Part shown: positions 46,371 to 57,519 of the stretch, piece after piece
Position numbering within the stretch: position 1 is the first letter of the stretch
Layout of the letters: each line of letters starts with the position of its first letter
NCBI GenBank assembly: GCA_019925795.1
Contig: CM034309.1
Span: 29,878,729 to 29,942,728 of the forward strand
Reading direction: 5' to 3'
Origin: Dendrobium chrysotoxum
Taxonomy: Eukaryota > Streptophyta > Magnoliopsida > Asparagales > Orchidaceae
DNA length: 64,000 bases
Program-made: the position numbers and the translations under genes
Notes under the pieces: generated by a model
The model's input: the letters and a program-made list of their open reading frames with translations, nothing else
Told to the model about the DNA's origin: nothing
The model's database searches: none

Positions 46371-46590
46371 GATCAATCCCAGGGGGATTTGATCTGACCT
46401 CTTCCGCACAGGTTAATGTCATCAAGCAAATGCTTTGACTAACAACCCCGGATAGGTCAAGTATCCTAGGAGGATATCTTGAATATCAAAATCATTTGAT
46501 GATCAATCCCAAAGGGAGTTGATCTGACCTTTTCCCGGACAGGTTAAGGGTATCGAGCAAATGCTTTCACTAATAACCCCGGATAGGTCA
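46371..46590. repeat. Direct repeat (130-bp period) between pol and antisense gene
   Basis: GATCAATCCC...GATCTGACC...CAGGTTAA...ACCCCGGATAGGTCAA occurs at 46371-46460 and again at 46501-46590. About 90 bp conserved in each. Located 3' of integrase and 3' of the antisense gene, so it may be part of a shared 3' region. Confidence 0.85.
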
Positions 46591-46821
46591 AAATCTTTAA
46601 AGAAAAGGAATGCCTCACATTTGTTCAAGTCAAAAGAGAGCTCACTAAAGTCCAAACTGAAGTAAAACTGAGTAAATTTCATTTGCATGTGAGAAAAGAA
46701 CATCAACAACATCTTTATATATCACTGAACATCAAGTACACCAGATAGAAACATCAACATCGAGCATATATACAAGCACTAGAAAGAAAGCAAAGAGATA
46801 CAAAACTACATCAAAGACACC

Positions 46822-48500
46822 CTATAGAATCTCAACATCATCCTCGTCCTCCTCCAAGGCAAAAGTTCGCTGCAACTCACTCTCCAGCTCTTCACCACCA
46901 GAGTCTGAAGAAGCATCACTAGAAGCCTGGCTGGGAGTCAGTCCCTCGATCTCTGCTCCGGTCTTGCGATGTACTGTCCGAACACCCTTCATGAAGCCCC
47001 TGATGAAGCCATCCTCTGCGCACTCTGCCTCCAAGGCCTTCACCTCCACATCATAGATATGACTGCGAGCCTCCTGAATGTGGTCCTCAATAATGATCTT
47101 GAAAGCATAAGATTTCTTGAACTCCTCAATAACTGCTGACGGCAACTGCTGGGCCTCCTTCTCAGACAGTACACTCTGAAGCCTCTCATTCTCAGCCTCA
47201 AGGACTTGCTGAGCCTTTTTCTGCTGCTTGATCGTCGCTTGTGCCTCCACCAACTCTATATGCAGACGATCCATCCGTTCATTCTGAGAAGAGACTGAAG
47301 TAATCTTGTTCGCCAACTCAGTTCTGCATCCCTCAAGCTGATCCTCCACCACCTTCATCTCATTCACTTTACTGTCATATTTCTTCTTGTACTCTCCCTG
47401 AAGGTATTTAACCTTCACAAACTCTTTGTTCCAATCATTCAGAGTCTTGGTCATCTCAAGCTTGAAATCAAAGTACTGAGACAAGAAAAATATCAGAAAT
47501 ATATTCCTTAAGAAATGTAAAAAAGGAGAAAAAGAGAAGGAGAACTCACCAACTCCTCAGCCCGTCGGCGGCCGATGCACTGATGATTTAACACATCCTC
47601 TGGGATATATGACTTGGATGGAGAGGCTCGGGAACCTTTGCTAACAACTGTCAAAACTTCATCTGCCCTCTTCTTCCTCGATGCCTGCAAACCTTCCTCG
47701 CTCCCTGGTCGCTTGGAGTGGTTCTTTTGGGGGACCACTTCTGGAACTCTAGCAGACTTCTTCAACATCTGAGCATGTGATCTCCCTGCTTGAGTAGATA
47801 ATCCGACCTTGAACAAGTACTCCTCATCTACATATCTACTCAAGTAACGCACCTCGTAGTGTAGAGCATCCAAATCAGGGAGTTTGAGTATCCTCAGCAA
47901 ATCTTCTGCTCCGATATGAAGGGGGATAGGAAGCTCTTTCAACTTCCCCCACTTCTCCTGAAGACCCCAATCATTCTGCACATAAAAGAAGTTGCTAACC
48001 CAACCTTTCGGGGGGTCTCGAGTGCGGATGTCCAACCACTTGGACCTGAATGAAATGCGTCCCTGCGCATCGCTAAAGAGACGCCCCATCCGAGAAAGAC
48101 ACTCTGAGGAAAGTACCACTCCGCGGTCTCTGAAAAGCACGATCAGGCCCATCACGATCGACATTGCCCTGTAGGAGAATTGAGATAAGCATACCCCGCA
48201 AAGTGTCAGAATGTCGATCAGTTCGGAGGAAGGAGGAAATCGTAGTCCCGCTCGCAGACTAAATTAATACACCGTCACATATCCAGGAGGAGGAAAGCAG
48301 GCACGATCAGTTCTGGCCGGCACCTTCATCACTAAATCATTAGGAAAATGAAACTTTTTCCTAAATGAAATGAAGGAGTCCTCAGTGACGGTGGAAATCA
48401 CATCGTCGGCCTTCGGCGCCTTCTGGGCCCTCTTTGGAACTTCAGACCGTTGCGCAGGACGGTCTTCTGAAGGAACTTTAGAGGAGGCAAGATCACCCAT
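46822..48500 (-). pseudogene. Antisense extra gene in the Tat element, two exons
   Basis: Minus strand. ATG at 48500 (MGDLASSK). Exon 1 is 48500-47550, the donor is a consensus GTGAGT, the intron is 74 bp (47549-47476), the acceptor is TTGTCTCAG, and exon 2 is 47475-46822. Both joints are phase 0. About 534 residues, apart from one in-frame TAA at 48266-48264 (codon 79). Exon 1 includes a globular region (LRAGLRFPPSSELIDILTL, WVSNFFYVQNDWGL, then GAEDLLRILKLPDLDAL) resembling the domain called putative gypsy type transposon (Transposase_28-like), then a basic linker (SRKKR). Exon 2 is a long coiled coil with an acidic end (EEDEDDVEIL). Known: Tat elements often carry extra, sometimes antisense, frames of unknown role. 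A nuclear protein is my guess. Confidence 0.8.
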
Positions 48501-48516
48501 TTTTGCTTCCTTCACT

Positions 48517-48680
48517 AAAGAGGGGCGCAGATCTAAGTAGGGAAAATCACCTACGAAAGACTGCGGAAAGCCTCCGAAGTAGGAAGAAAAAGGGAGGAAG
48601 AACGGGGGGAGGAAGAGAGAAAGCCGCTAACTTCTGCACAAAAAGAGGGGCGCCAAGTCAAGTAGGGAAAGTCACCTACT
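48517..48680. repeat. Duplicated leader of the antisense gene (125-bp period)
   Basis: AAAGAGGGGCGC...AAGTAGGGAAA...TCACCTAC...GCGGAAAGCCTC occurs from 48517 and from 48642. Located in the expected 5' UTR of the antisense gene. Confidence 0.75.
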
Positions 48681-48771
48681 TAAAAATGGCGGAAAGCCTC
48701 AGAATGCCAAAAGCTAGAAAGCTAGAAGAAGAAGGGAAGAAGGGGCGAGTTTCTACTAGGCCTTGGGGGGG

Positions 48772-48780
48772 CTATTTATA
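48772..48780 (-). promoter_or_regulatory. TATA box of the antisense gene
   Basis: Minus-strand TATAAATAG followed by GCCCCCCC, about 270 bp before the antisense ATG. The sequence ACTATAAATAGCCCC is nearly the same as the sense LTR TATA box, which suggests a promoter copied from an LTR or evolved to the same pattern. Confidence 0.65.
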
Positions 48781-48916
48781 GTTTTCCTTAAGGGAGGGAG
48801 GATTCCAAAATTCTATTAAATTCCCTGAAATTTTTCAAATTTTTCGGAATTTTTTGGGATTTTTTCGGAATTTTTCGGGCCCCATTTAAAAAAAAAATTT
48901 ATTTTTTTATTAAAAA

Positions 48917-49170
48917 CCGGCAGGCGGTTTCCCTAACCACCGGCTAAACCGCCGGCCAAGAGGCGCGGCCAGCCAGACCGCGCGGGCCAGGCGCGGGCCG
49001 AGGGCGGGCCAGGCGCGGGCCTAGGGCGGGCCGCGGGCGGGCCAGTGCGTGCCGCGGGCGGGCCCAGCGCGGGCCGCGGGCGCTCCGGCGCGGTTCTGCG
49101 CCGGCGGCGGCGGCGGCGGCGGCCGGCCGGCTGGTTCGGCCGCCTACCCGTTCCCGGGCCCCGATTTTGG
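48917..49170. repeat. CpG-dense GC-rich block in the Tat 3' region
   Basis: Repeated GCGGGCC(AGGCGCGGGCCGA)-type words at 10-30 bp spacing, then (CGG)n at about 49100-49120. It lies upstream of the antisense TATA and before the right LTR. Alanine/arginine frames in it are composition artefacts. Confidence 0.8.
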
Positions 49171-49381
49171 ACCCGGACGGTCCAAATTCGATGTTTTTGG
49201 GGTCCCCGGACACGTTTTTCGACGTTCCGGACTCAATTTTGACACTTTCGGAGCTCAACGGGGCCTCTATGGTTGGGTTCGAGCAAACATTTATTTTTTG
49301 GAACGCAATTTTTTGCGATTCGGCCAATGTAAAATACCAGAACAAGTATTTTCGGACTCGTGGAGCTTCAACGTCCGAAAA

Positions 49382-49390
49382 TAGGGGGGC
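49382..49390 (+). other. Tat polypurine tract
   Basis: AATAGGGGGGC ending 3 bp before the right LTR at 49394. Confidence 0.8.
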
Positions 49391-49393
49391 AAC

Positions 49394-50448
49394 TGATATA
49401 TCGTCAAAAAATCATCTTGATTGGGCACGAATCTCGAGGAAAAACTCAAGTTGGAAACTTCAAAAATTATTTCGGAGACCATTTAAAGTCCGATTTCAGC
49501 AAACTTATAGTCGAACTGAGCGTCTCGGAAATACGAATCCGACGACACCAAATTCGACTCAATCCGAGCCCAAGTGAGTCCAAATCAAGTACCCGAAGCA
49601 CTGTTGGAAGCATCAAACAGCTATTTGAGTTACCAAACGGTCTCCGATTTTGGCGAGCTTATAGTCGAATCGAGCGGCTCGACGAGACGAATCCAACGAG
49701 CCCAAGGTCGTAGAATTCTGATATCATTAAGACCTTCAAATGCTTGATAAACGGTTCACGATCAAGAGATTCAATATCGGCCGTTCATCCGGATCACTCC
49801 CTATTTGCCCCTGATCCCTCACATATTTACGGGCTATGCCACTCCAGAAAAACTATAAATAGCCTCTCATTTCTCTTAAGGGGGAACCCAAGCTAAGAAG
49901 CCAAGAAGCCAAGAAGCCAAGAAGAGAAGAAGAGAAGAAGAAGAGAAGAGAAGCATAGGAGGGAACAGCTCCTCCTCGACCACCGCCGGAACTCCGCCGG
50001 AACACCGCCGGAACTCCGTCGGAACTCCACCGAAGCACCACCAGGCGCCCGAGGGACGCCAGAGCTCTGCCCGACACAGGAGCAACGTCGGAATTCTGCC
50101 CGACGCCGGAATTCTACCCGACGCCCGAGTGACGCCGGACTTCTTTCCAACTGACGCCGGAATTCTGCCGGACATTCAAGCGACGTCGAAACTCTGCTTG
50201 TCCTTGTAACTGATACTCATTATAATCTGATCGTCCTGAATTTAAAGGACGGATCAGCCTCGTGTACTTCAAACGACACTAGTGGAACTCTTTCAACTGG
50301 GCGTGGCCCCGTGGTTTTTTCCCTTTCCAGGGTTTTCCACGTAAAAATCCTGGTGTTACTATTTCAATTCTGTTTGTGTGCTGAATATACGTACAACGCT
50401 GAGACGGAAAATTAAAATCTATCGCCGCGTATATTTGAGTCCGCAACA
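49394..50448 (+). repeat. Tat right LTR
   Basis: 1055 bp, co-linear with the left LTR from TGATATATCG to CCGCAACA. About 18 substitutions and one missing AAGCCAAG unit compared with the left copy. Confidence 0.93.
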
Positions 50449-50453
50449 ATTAT

Positions 50454-51285
50454 ATTTATTTAATTTTTCATTACTTAAAATGAATAATCAAATTTAAATA
50501 AATTAATTATATAAAAATATTAAAATTTTAAAAATAATGCATTTATAAATTAAATTAATTTTGAAAAATCAATAGAAAAGAACCTACACTTAAAAAATTA
50601 ATAAAGAACCTACATCTAATAACCAAATTTTCTGATTTAAAAAAAAAAAAAAAATTGTGCGACTTCAATATTAGACTTTCACCCGGCCATATGAGTGTGA
50701 TTTCTATGAACTTTGGAAGGAAATAATTAATCTAAGCAGAACAATTTCTATTGGTAGTTTTAGCAGGTAGTACACCACCATAAATAAAATATTTAAACAT
50801 CGCTACCATGCCATAAAAATATGTTAGATACATCGTTTGGTGGAAATGGTGGAGATGATGAGGATATGGATGAGATAGAACCGACCATTACTCTTTGTGG
50901 AAATTAACTTTATTATATTATATTTTTTATGTATGCTAAAGGATATTAATTAGTGCTCGCAACATATCTCATGAAACACTAATATCTATGTTATAAAATT
51001 TATAATTCATTTGTACTCTATATTTCAATTTTTTTTTAGATGATAAAGGTTTTTAACTTATTATCCTTTAGTACTACTAAGTTTACTTGTTTTGTACATT
51101 ATATGCACGGTGCAATTCAAGGATGGACATAAAGAGGAGACATCTTATTAAGATCAAATCAGAGAGTCGAGGAGTAGGAGGATACATTAATTGGACAATA
51201 TATTATTCATTACTCAAGCTTGAAAATTATCATTAATCATCGATCATTCTCTGGATGTTAGAGTGTCTTATTGATGTCAAAATTA
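50454..51285. other. AT-rich intergenic DNA
   Basis: No gene or repeat recognised. Confidence 0.5.
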
Positions 51286-51289
51286 AATG

Positions 51290-51425
51290 GTCGGTCTAAT
51301 CGAGACATCGTGTTTTTCTATTTTTTTTTTTTTTTGAAATTTGAGTTTGAATAGTCATAAATTTAATTCCAAAATTTTCCAACTCAAAGATTGCATTGAG
51401 ATTCATGCTTGATCAAGTGGTATTT
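51290..51425 (-). repeat. Decayed Tat-type LTR end (minus orientation)
   Basis: TCGAGACATCGTG...TTTCCAACTCAAAG...GCATTGAGATTCATGC is collinear with the first 130 bp of the Tat LTR read in reverse (TTTCCAACTTG...CCTCAAGATTCGTGC in the solo copy at 58.88 kb). Mostly C-to-T type changes. Truncated. Confidence 0.5.
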
Positions 51426-51426
51426 G

Positions 51427-51824
51427 TAGGGGTGTCAAAATGGATTTTCGAGACTAACTCGGAATTGATCGGTTTCAACTCTCCTGACCCGAACAGGTAA
51501 ATGAGTCATAAGCCTGGACCCGAATATACACTGCCCCAATCTAACACGACCCGACCCGCTGACCTGATTGAGTGCGATGGGCGACTGAGCTTGGGCGGTC
51601 GAGAGGGGGCAAGTGGGCAAGCTCGCACACGACGAGCGTGATGCGTGCGACGGACGAGATGGAAGAGTTTTAGGTTGCTTTCGGGTTAACTTGAAACACA
51701 AACCCAAAACTACAATCGAATCAAAAATATGAAACCCAAATCTGACTCATATTCCAAATGGGTTGAACCGGACCCGAAATTTTCAGGTCGGGTTTTGGAG
51801 TCGTGTCAAATATTGACACCTCTA
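51427..51824. mobile_element. hAT-like non-autonomous element
   Basis: The left end TAGGGGTGTCAAAAT and right end ATATTGACACCTCTA are inverted. TATTTG flanks both ends directly (51421-51426 and 51825-51830), a partial target duplication. The interior is rich in ACCCGACCC/GGGTCGG words. The 90-codon minus-strand frame in it has no recognised domain. Confidence 0.6.
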
Positions 51825-51830
51825 TATTTG

Positions 51831-52792
51831 GGTCTCTAAAAGATGAATATTAAAATTTTTAAATTTGTTTTTCAATCATCTCTAAATTACATATATTTTA
51901 AAATCAATCAAAAGTAATTGAAATACATTCCTGATTAAAATTTGAATCCCACCTTTTTTCATAATTGTCGCCACACATTGATTATGTTCAATGGATAAAA
52001 AGAGTGAGATATCAGAATCACTGGAATAATGCTAAAAGAAATGGGCCGTTTACACTGTGAGATAGAGAAAAAAGGCCCATTTTCGACGGATAGACCGCCA
52101 TTTCTATGAACATGAAAGCGCCATTGCGGTACTAAAATTCACATTATATTATTATTATTTTTTATTTTCCCTCTCTCAGCGAGCTTCCATTAGATTAAAA
52201 AAATAATGAAAAATTGGAAAATCTATATCCTCTCCATTTAATTGAATTACTATATAATTATTTTTTTTAAGTCACACATATTTAAAAAGAGTAATTCAAT
52301 CATTAAAAAAAAAATGAATTGAATGACATAAAATTATTATTTGATTTTGATAAAATATTTTTATAATCAATGAAAAAACAGTTGTCAAAAGCTGTCCCAA
52401 ACGAAATCTAAGTAGCGTAGATTAAAGCTTTTTACTAGTGAATGGAATGACAGCATGAACTTTGAGACAGCTTTCGACCACTTTGTTTTTGCTTTTAAGT
52501 GATTTTTGTACTAAAAAGCAGCTTTACAAAAAAACTATCTCAAACGAAGCCTAAAACTTTCATGATGGCTTCTTTGAGGTCTTTATAACTTAATATTTTA
52601 TCTTTATATTACTTATCTGTATTTATCTATTTACTAAAAAAATTGTAAGTCTGTAATATTAATCATCAAACTTTTTTTTTTTCATCCAAGAAGGAGACCT
52701 CATCCTGCTTTCTCTTTATTTAATTTTAATTTAAAGATGTAGCATACCAAAATCTAGAAGTTAAGGCATTCAAGTTTATTTAGTGAATTCTA
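51831..52792. other. Intergenic DNA with two family A MITE half-arms
   Basis: No gene. Right arms of family A MITEs lie at about 52350-52411 (AGCTGTCCCAAACGAAATCTA) and 52485-52553 (CTAAAAAGCAGC...CTCAAACGAAGCCTAA). Left arms eroded. Confidence 0.5.
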
Positions 52793-52899
52793 CTTAGGTT
52801 TCATTTAGGACGGCTTTCTTACTGTTTTTTGAAGTAGTTTTCTAGCACAAAAGTTGCTTTAGAAAGCAGTAAAAAAGTTGTCCTAAATGAAATCTAAGA
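52793..52899. mobile_element. Foldback MITE, family A, copy
   Basis: Left CTTAGGTTTCATTTAGGACG and right GTCCTAAATGAAATCTAAG are inverted; the inner arms CTTTCTTACTG / CAGTAAAAAAG continue the hairpin. 107 bp. Next to the previous two half-arms, so family A is clustered here. Confidence 0.75.
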
Positions 52900-54000
52900 C
52901 TTTAAAATAAAACCGAAGGTTGTACTAACAGCTCACTTGATTGATTTTAGATGAAAAAATATATTTATTATAATTATACTTATTTTATGTAGAAATAAAA
53001 TTATCATTATTGGCATGGTGAGATATTTATAATAGTAGAGAGAGTTTATCGTTTAGGTATTGAACATAAAATTCGAACACCCATATAAAATAAGAATAGC
53101 TCATTATAGACATAAGATTTTTGTTGTATTAAAAATCAGATGAGAACAAATATGGGGTTTGACCCAGTTGATAAGATTCCATTAGTATATGTCATATATT
53201 ATAAATGATATATCTTTTTGAAATTAGAAGAAGGCTTTATTAGAATATTAGAATATGATAGACATTAAATATGAAAAATGGGTTCAATGGTAGTTGTAGA
53301 AGGAGCCTTAAGATATCAATCTTGCCATCAAGAGTAATTGATGGGTTGATTGGTTGCTCTCCATGTAGGAGGGGAGATTGGCTACTAGGATCACATATGT
53401 CATTCTTGGTGACAAAGAAAAATATTACTCTTATTTAGAATAAAATGTGTCAGTGTTCTTGTCAATGACAAGCATATCTATGCTTTATTATCAATAGTAA
53501 GTATTGGTGTTAGTGAGGATAGTGGACATTAAAATTGATATTGATGGTAGACGTCAGCCTTATTAGCGATTATGGGAAACAATATTATTAAAGACAAAAG
53601 TCAGCAACAAGGATGGTGATGGAGTGTACACTAGCTTTATTAGAGATGACAATCATCAAGTTCATTAATAATTATGAGCATTAAGATTATTTATGATGGG
53701 GATGCCTACTTTAGTGATAATTACAAGCATCGATGTTAGTGTTTACGATAGTCATCAATCTTATTATTGATAGCAAACATCAGTTTTGGTAGCGATGGTG
53801 GTGATCAAAATTATTGACAAAGTTTAATATTAACGTTGGTGGCAATGATAAGTTTTAGCCTTTTTGACAATAATGGGAGAATGGTTATTAATGATGATGA
53901 ATGACAAACTCGGTGGCAATAGTTAGCATTAACTATGATGTCGATAATGAGTATCAGGCTTTTTAATAATGATGTGTCAAGATTATTGATGACGATCAAC

Positions 54001-55004
54001 CACTACAGGAAAATAATCTATTACCGGCAGCATTTTCCGACGGCAATTGATCATTTTCCAGCGGATTTGGATTTATTGGTGGAAAATTTTTCGTCTGTAA
54101 AATCTGCGTAGGGAAAATTTTTCCGGTAGCCTTTCTAGCGAAAAATATTTCTGGCGGCTATCCAACAGTATTAGGCCGCCAATTTTTTTTTTTTAAATAA
54201 TTAAAAAATGAAGCGCCCGCTGCCCTCCTCCTCACCCCGGCTACCCGAGCTTTGCATGCCAAGCTTGCCCGATAGCTTCCCGCCCGGGTTGCCCACCTGC
54301 CCTGCTCGGTTGCCCGACCGCCTGCTGCCCTCCTACGCGGCCTGGCTATTTCCCTGAGCTGCCCGCCCAACTACCCGCCCACGCTGCCCTGCTACCTGGG
54401 AAACGGCTATCGTGTGATTCAAACTCCTCCCGAAAGAAAATTCAAAGATCCAACCGTTTTGATGGGAAGGAAAATGCATTAAGTAACTTACTCTTTTATA
54501 TTTAAACTATAATTATATGAAAATCTAAATTAAAAATAATTAAACTAAAATATTAAAATAACTAATAAGTTATTCAATTAATACTTAATTAAAATAAAGT
54601 TTTAAACTATAAAAATAAGATAAATTAATAATCAAGTTAAAAATGAGAATTAAAATATATAATTAATTTAAAATGAAATTAATTAATAATTAATACTTAA
54701 TTAAAATAAAGTTTTAAACTATAAAAATAAGATAAATTAATAATCAAGTTAAAAATGAGAATTAAAATATATAATTAATTTAAAATGAATTTAATTAATA
54801 ATTAATTAAAATAAAATATTAAAATTAAAAAATTAATTAAAATAAAGTATTAAAATTAAAATTATTTAAAAGCCGCCAGAAAACCACCGAAAAATGCCAG
54901 CGGCAACAAAACCACCGAAAAAATCGCTGGAAAGGCCGTTTCATTGTACTCCGTTGGAAAACTGCCAGAAAATTCTGCCGATAATGAATGATTTTCCTGT
55001 AGTG
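54001..55004. mobile_element. CACTA-type MITE (1004 bp)
   Basis: Ends CACTACAGGAAAAT and ATTTTCCTGTAGTG with a 3-bp target duplication AAC (53998-54000 and 55005-55007). Subterminal CCGGCAG/CCGCCAG-like repeats lie in both end regions (54018-54180 and 54872-54985). Inside are a GC-rich TGCCC-rich block (54206-54410) and two AT-rich tandem units of 112 bp (54577-54790). No transposase. The TIR is the same as in the large CACTA at 22447, so it can be moved by the same enzyme. Confidence 0.92.
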
Positions 55005-56002
55005 AACGTTAGTTTTTACTGTGATTGTGAGAAGTATTATGTTGACAATAGATAATAGTATTGGTATTAATAATAGTTATCGAGCTTATGCTAATATGAT
55101 GGGCCCCATTTTTTGGCATAAATAGGCCAAAACCATTGCATACCGGAGCATTTAATTAAATGATGGAGAAAGGTATTTATGATGATAGTCGATGTTGATA
55201 TTGATAATGGCGATTAACCTTATTGGTGATAGAAAGCATCAAAGTTTTTTTATAATGGCAGGCTTCAACTTTGCTGGCAATTGTTGGCATAGAGTCATAG
55301 ACGAATGCATCGATAGTGTATATTAGTCTGCTAACACCAATGTTAGTTTTGAGGAAAAATGTCAACCTTAATGGTAATGGATGGTATCAAGGTTATAGAC
55401 AATGATGAGAATTAGCTTACTATTTATGAAGAATATCAATATTAATGTCAATAGCAAGTGCTTAGGTTATTAATGATGGAGGGCATCGACTTTGATGATA
55501 ATGGTTTGCATCTGCACTGGCATTAACAGGGGGCACTAGCCTTACTAATAATAATGGATGTTAGTATTGTTGTTAATGGTCAGTGTCGACAATGGTAGTG
55601 ACGCAAGTATCAACCTTCGGATTAACAACAGGCATCAACATTGGTGTTGATATGTCAGCCTTATCATCAATGATGCATGTCAGCTTTGGCGGCAATGACA
55701 TGTGTGAGCCTTATTGACAATGATAGTTTCTTGGTTATTGGTAATCCAAGGCATTAGCCTTGGTGAAGATGACAAACATCAAGGTTATGGATGCCAGAGT
55801 GGACCATTCTTAATGGAAAAAATAGGGGTTAACTTTGGTGTAGACAACATGTAACAACCCAAAATTTTGGGTTGGGCGTTCTGCCTGCGAGCACCGTGGC
55901 TCTGGGGGTGTAGCATTAGGGCACCAGAATTTAGTGTGGTGGCGCTGATGCTCTCTGTTCTACAATAACTATGGAATGAGAATGTGGCGCTATGCACTAT
56001 AA

Positions 56003-56004
<2 letters not shown>

Positions 56005-56039
<35 letters not shown>
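56005..56039. repeat. (AT)n microsatellite
   Basis: AT dinucleotide run inside the chromovirus-like LTR. Confidence 0.9.
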
Positions 56040-56042
<3 letters not shown>

Positions 56043-57519
56043 CCACTCATCCCTCCTCTCCCCGCCATTTTGTTTCTTGCCGGAGAAGGAGTCGAGAAAG
56101 GGAAGAAGGGAAGGGAGATATAAGAGGAGAGAGAAAGCTCTCCGAGGCTTTTTCGTCCGTCGCTTGTGTTATAAAAATTATTATGATTGTTATAAGTGGT
56201 TATATCCTTACTCTTACTTTTTATGATTTTAATTTCTATGATGTTAATCTTCCCAAAATTAATAAAAATGAATTTTCTCCTAATTTATCAAACTTATACC
56301 ATGTAACTTTTTGTATGTGATATATATGATCTTCATGAGCATTTTGATTGTAATATTATTAAATTTTACTAGGTAAATTGAAAGTTATGATTTTTTAAGT
56401 AAATGCATAATATTTAGATTTTATATATTTCACTGCATTTCATGGATCATATTTCATATATGATATTGACTTATATTGTATAGAGAAATGACATGACTAA
56501 TATGAGATAAATGTAAAAAGAAAGGATGGATGTCAACACTTTAATTAATACAGGCTAGTTCTTGAAACATAATACCTTGCATAGGAGGGTGGCCTACGAG
56601 CTTTCCTTAAAATAAAAGGTTTATGATATGATCCTTTTAGTTGCTTGTAATTGATTGACGAATTATGCCGACGGATAGAGAGTGATGACTCTTAACGATT
56701 TATTGAAAGTCACATGTGAATTGACTTAGGATAATAAACAGTAATGATAAAACAAAGACTGATGATCAATTTGTTGACAATTGGGGTTAAATTAAAGGCT
56801 TATGACCAATTAATTAATAGTTTGGGTGAAAGGATGAAAATATTACATTAAAGCTTGATATCTTGTCTTGCTCTTCATGATTATATTCATGATTGCATTT
56901 GCATGATTGTACATATAACTATTTTGATAGATACAATTGATATAAAACTGATTGAACTAGCATTAATATTAATATAATAATATAACATAGCATACTAATA
57001 TGGCCCATTAATTGATAGTCATTTTTACCAATTTTCATTATAGTTGATAGATCCTTTTGACTTTACTGATCATATTAATTTTATTATTAATTAATACAGA
57101 TTTTATAGATTACTTATTATTTATATGAATGGGCTATTAATTATTGATTAATATGGACTAGAACTAGAGCAGACATATTGATTATTTTACCTTACATTGA
57201 ATACAGTGATAAGTTTTAATCACTTATTGAGCTTTTATGCTTATTATATAATTTTTATATAATTCCAGATAAATGTAACAAGCTTGCAGCCTAAGGCTTG
57301 GCAGTGTTTATAGTTTAATTATACTTTCATCCTTTTTTGTGTTATATGTATTCTTTCATAGCCTGTAGTGTCTATTGTATATATTATTTTAGACTTTAGA
57401 CTTTAAAATAAAAATAGAAATATTGATCTGGAATGTAATTATATTTTTTTTCCTTAAATGCAATTAGTTAGCTCTAATTATCAATGATCTAATAGTTAAA
57501 GAATTAACAAAAAGATAAT

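Larger units (their letters stand above)
39544..50448 (+). mobile_element. Ty3/gypsy LTR retrotransposon, Tat lineage, full length
   Basis: 10.9 kb. LTRs 39544-40606 and 49394-50448, perfect 5-bp target duplication ATTAT (39539-39543 and 50449-50453), a primer site directly after the left LTR and a purine tract before the right one. The order gag, protease, RT, RNase H, second (archaeal-type) RNase H, integrase is that of gypsy Tat elements. An additional gene lies antisense between pol and the right LTR. By eye about 18 substitutions and one 8-bp indel separate the LTRs (about 98% identity), so it is fairly young. Broken by three in-frame stops and one frameshift. Confidence 0.95.

Noticed and set aside
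48944..49384. Ala/Arg/Pro-rich frames of 65-136 codons
   Set aside because: Caused by the GC-rich repeat block before the right LTR; no domain and no conserved frame.
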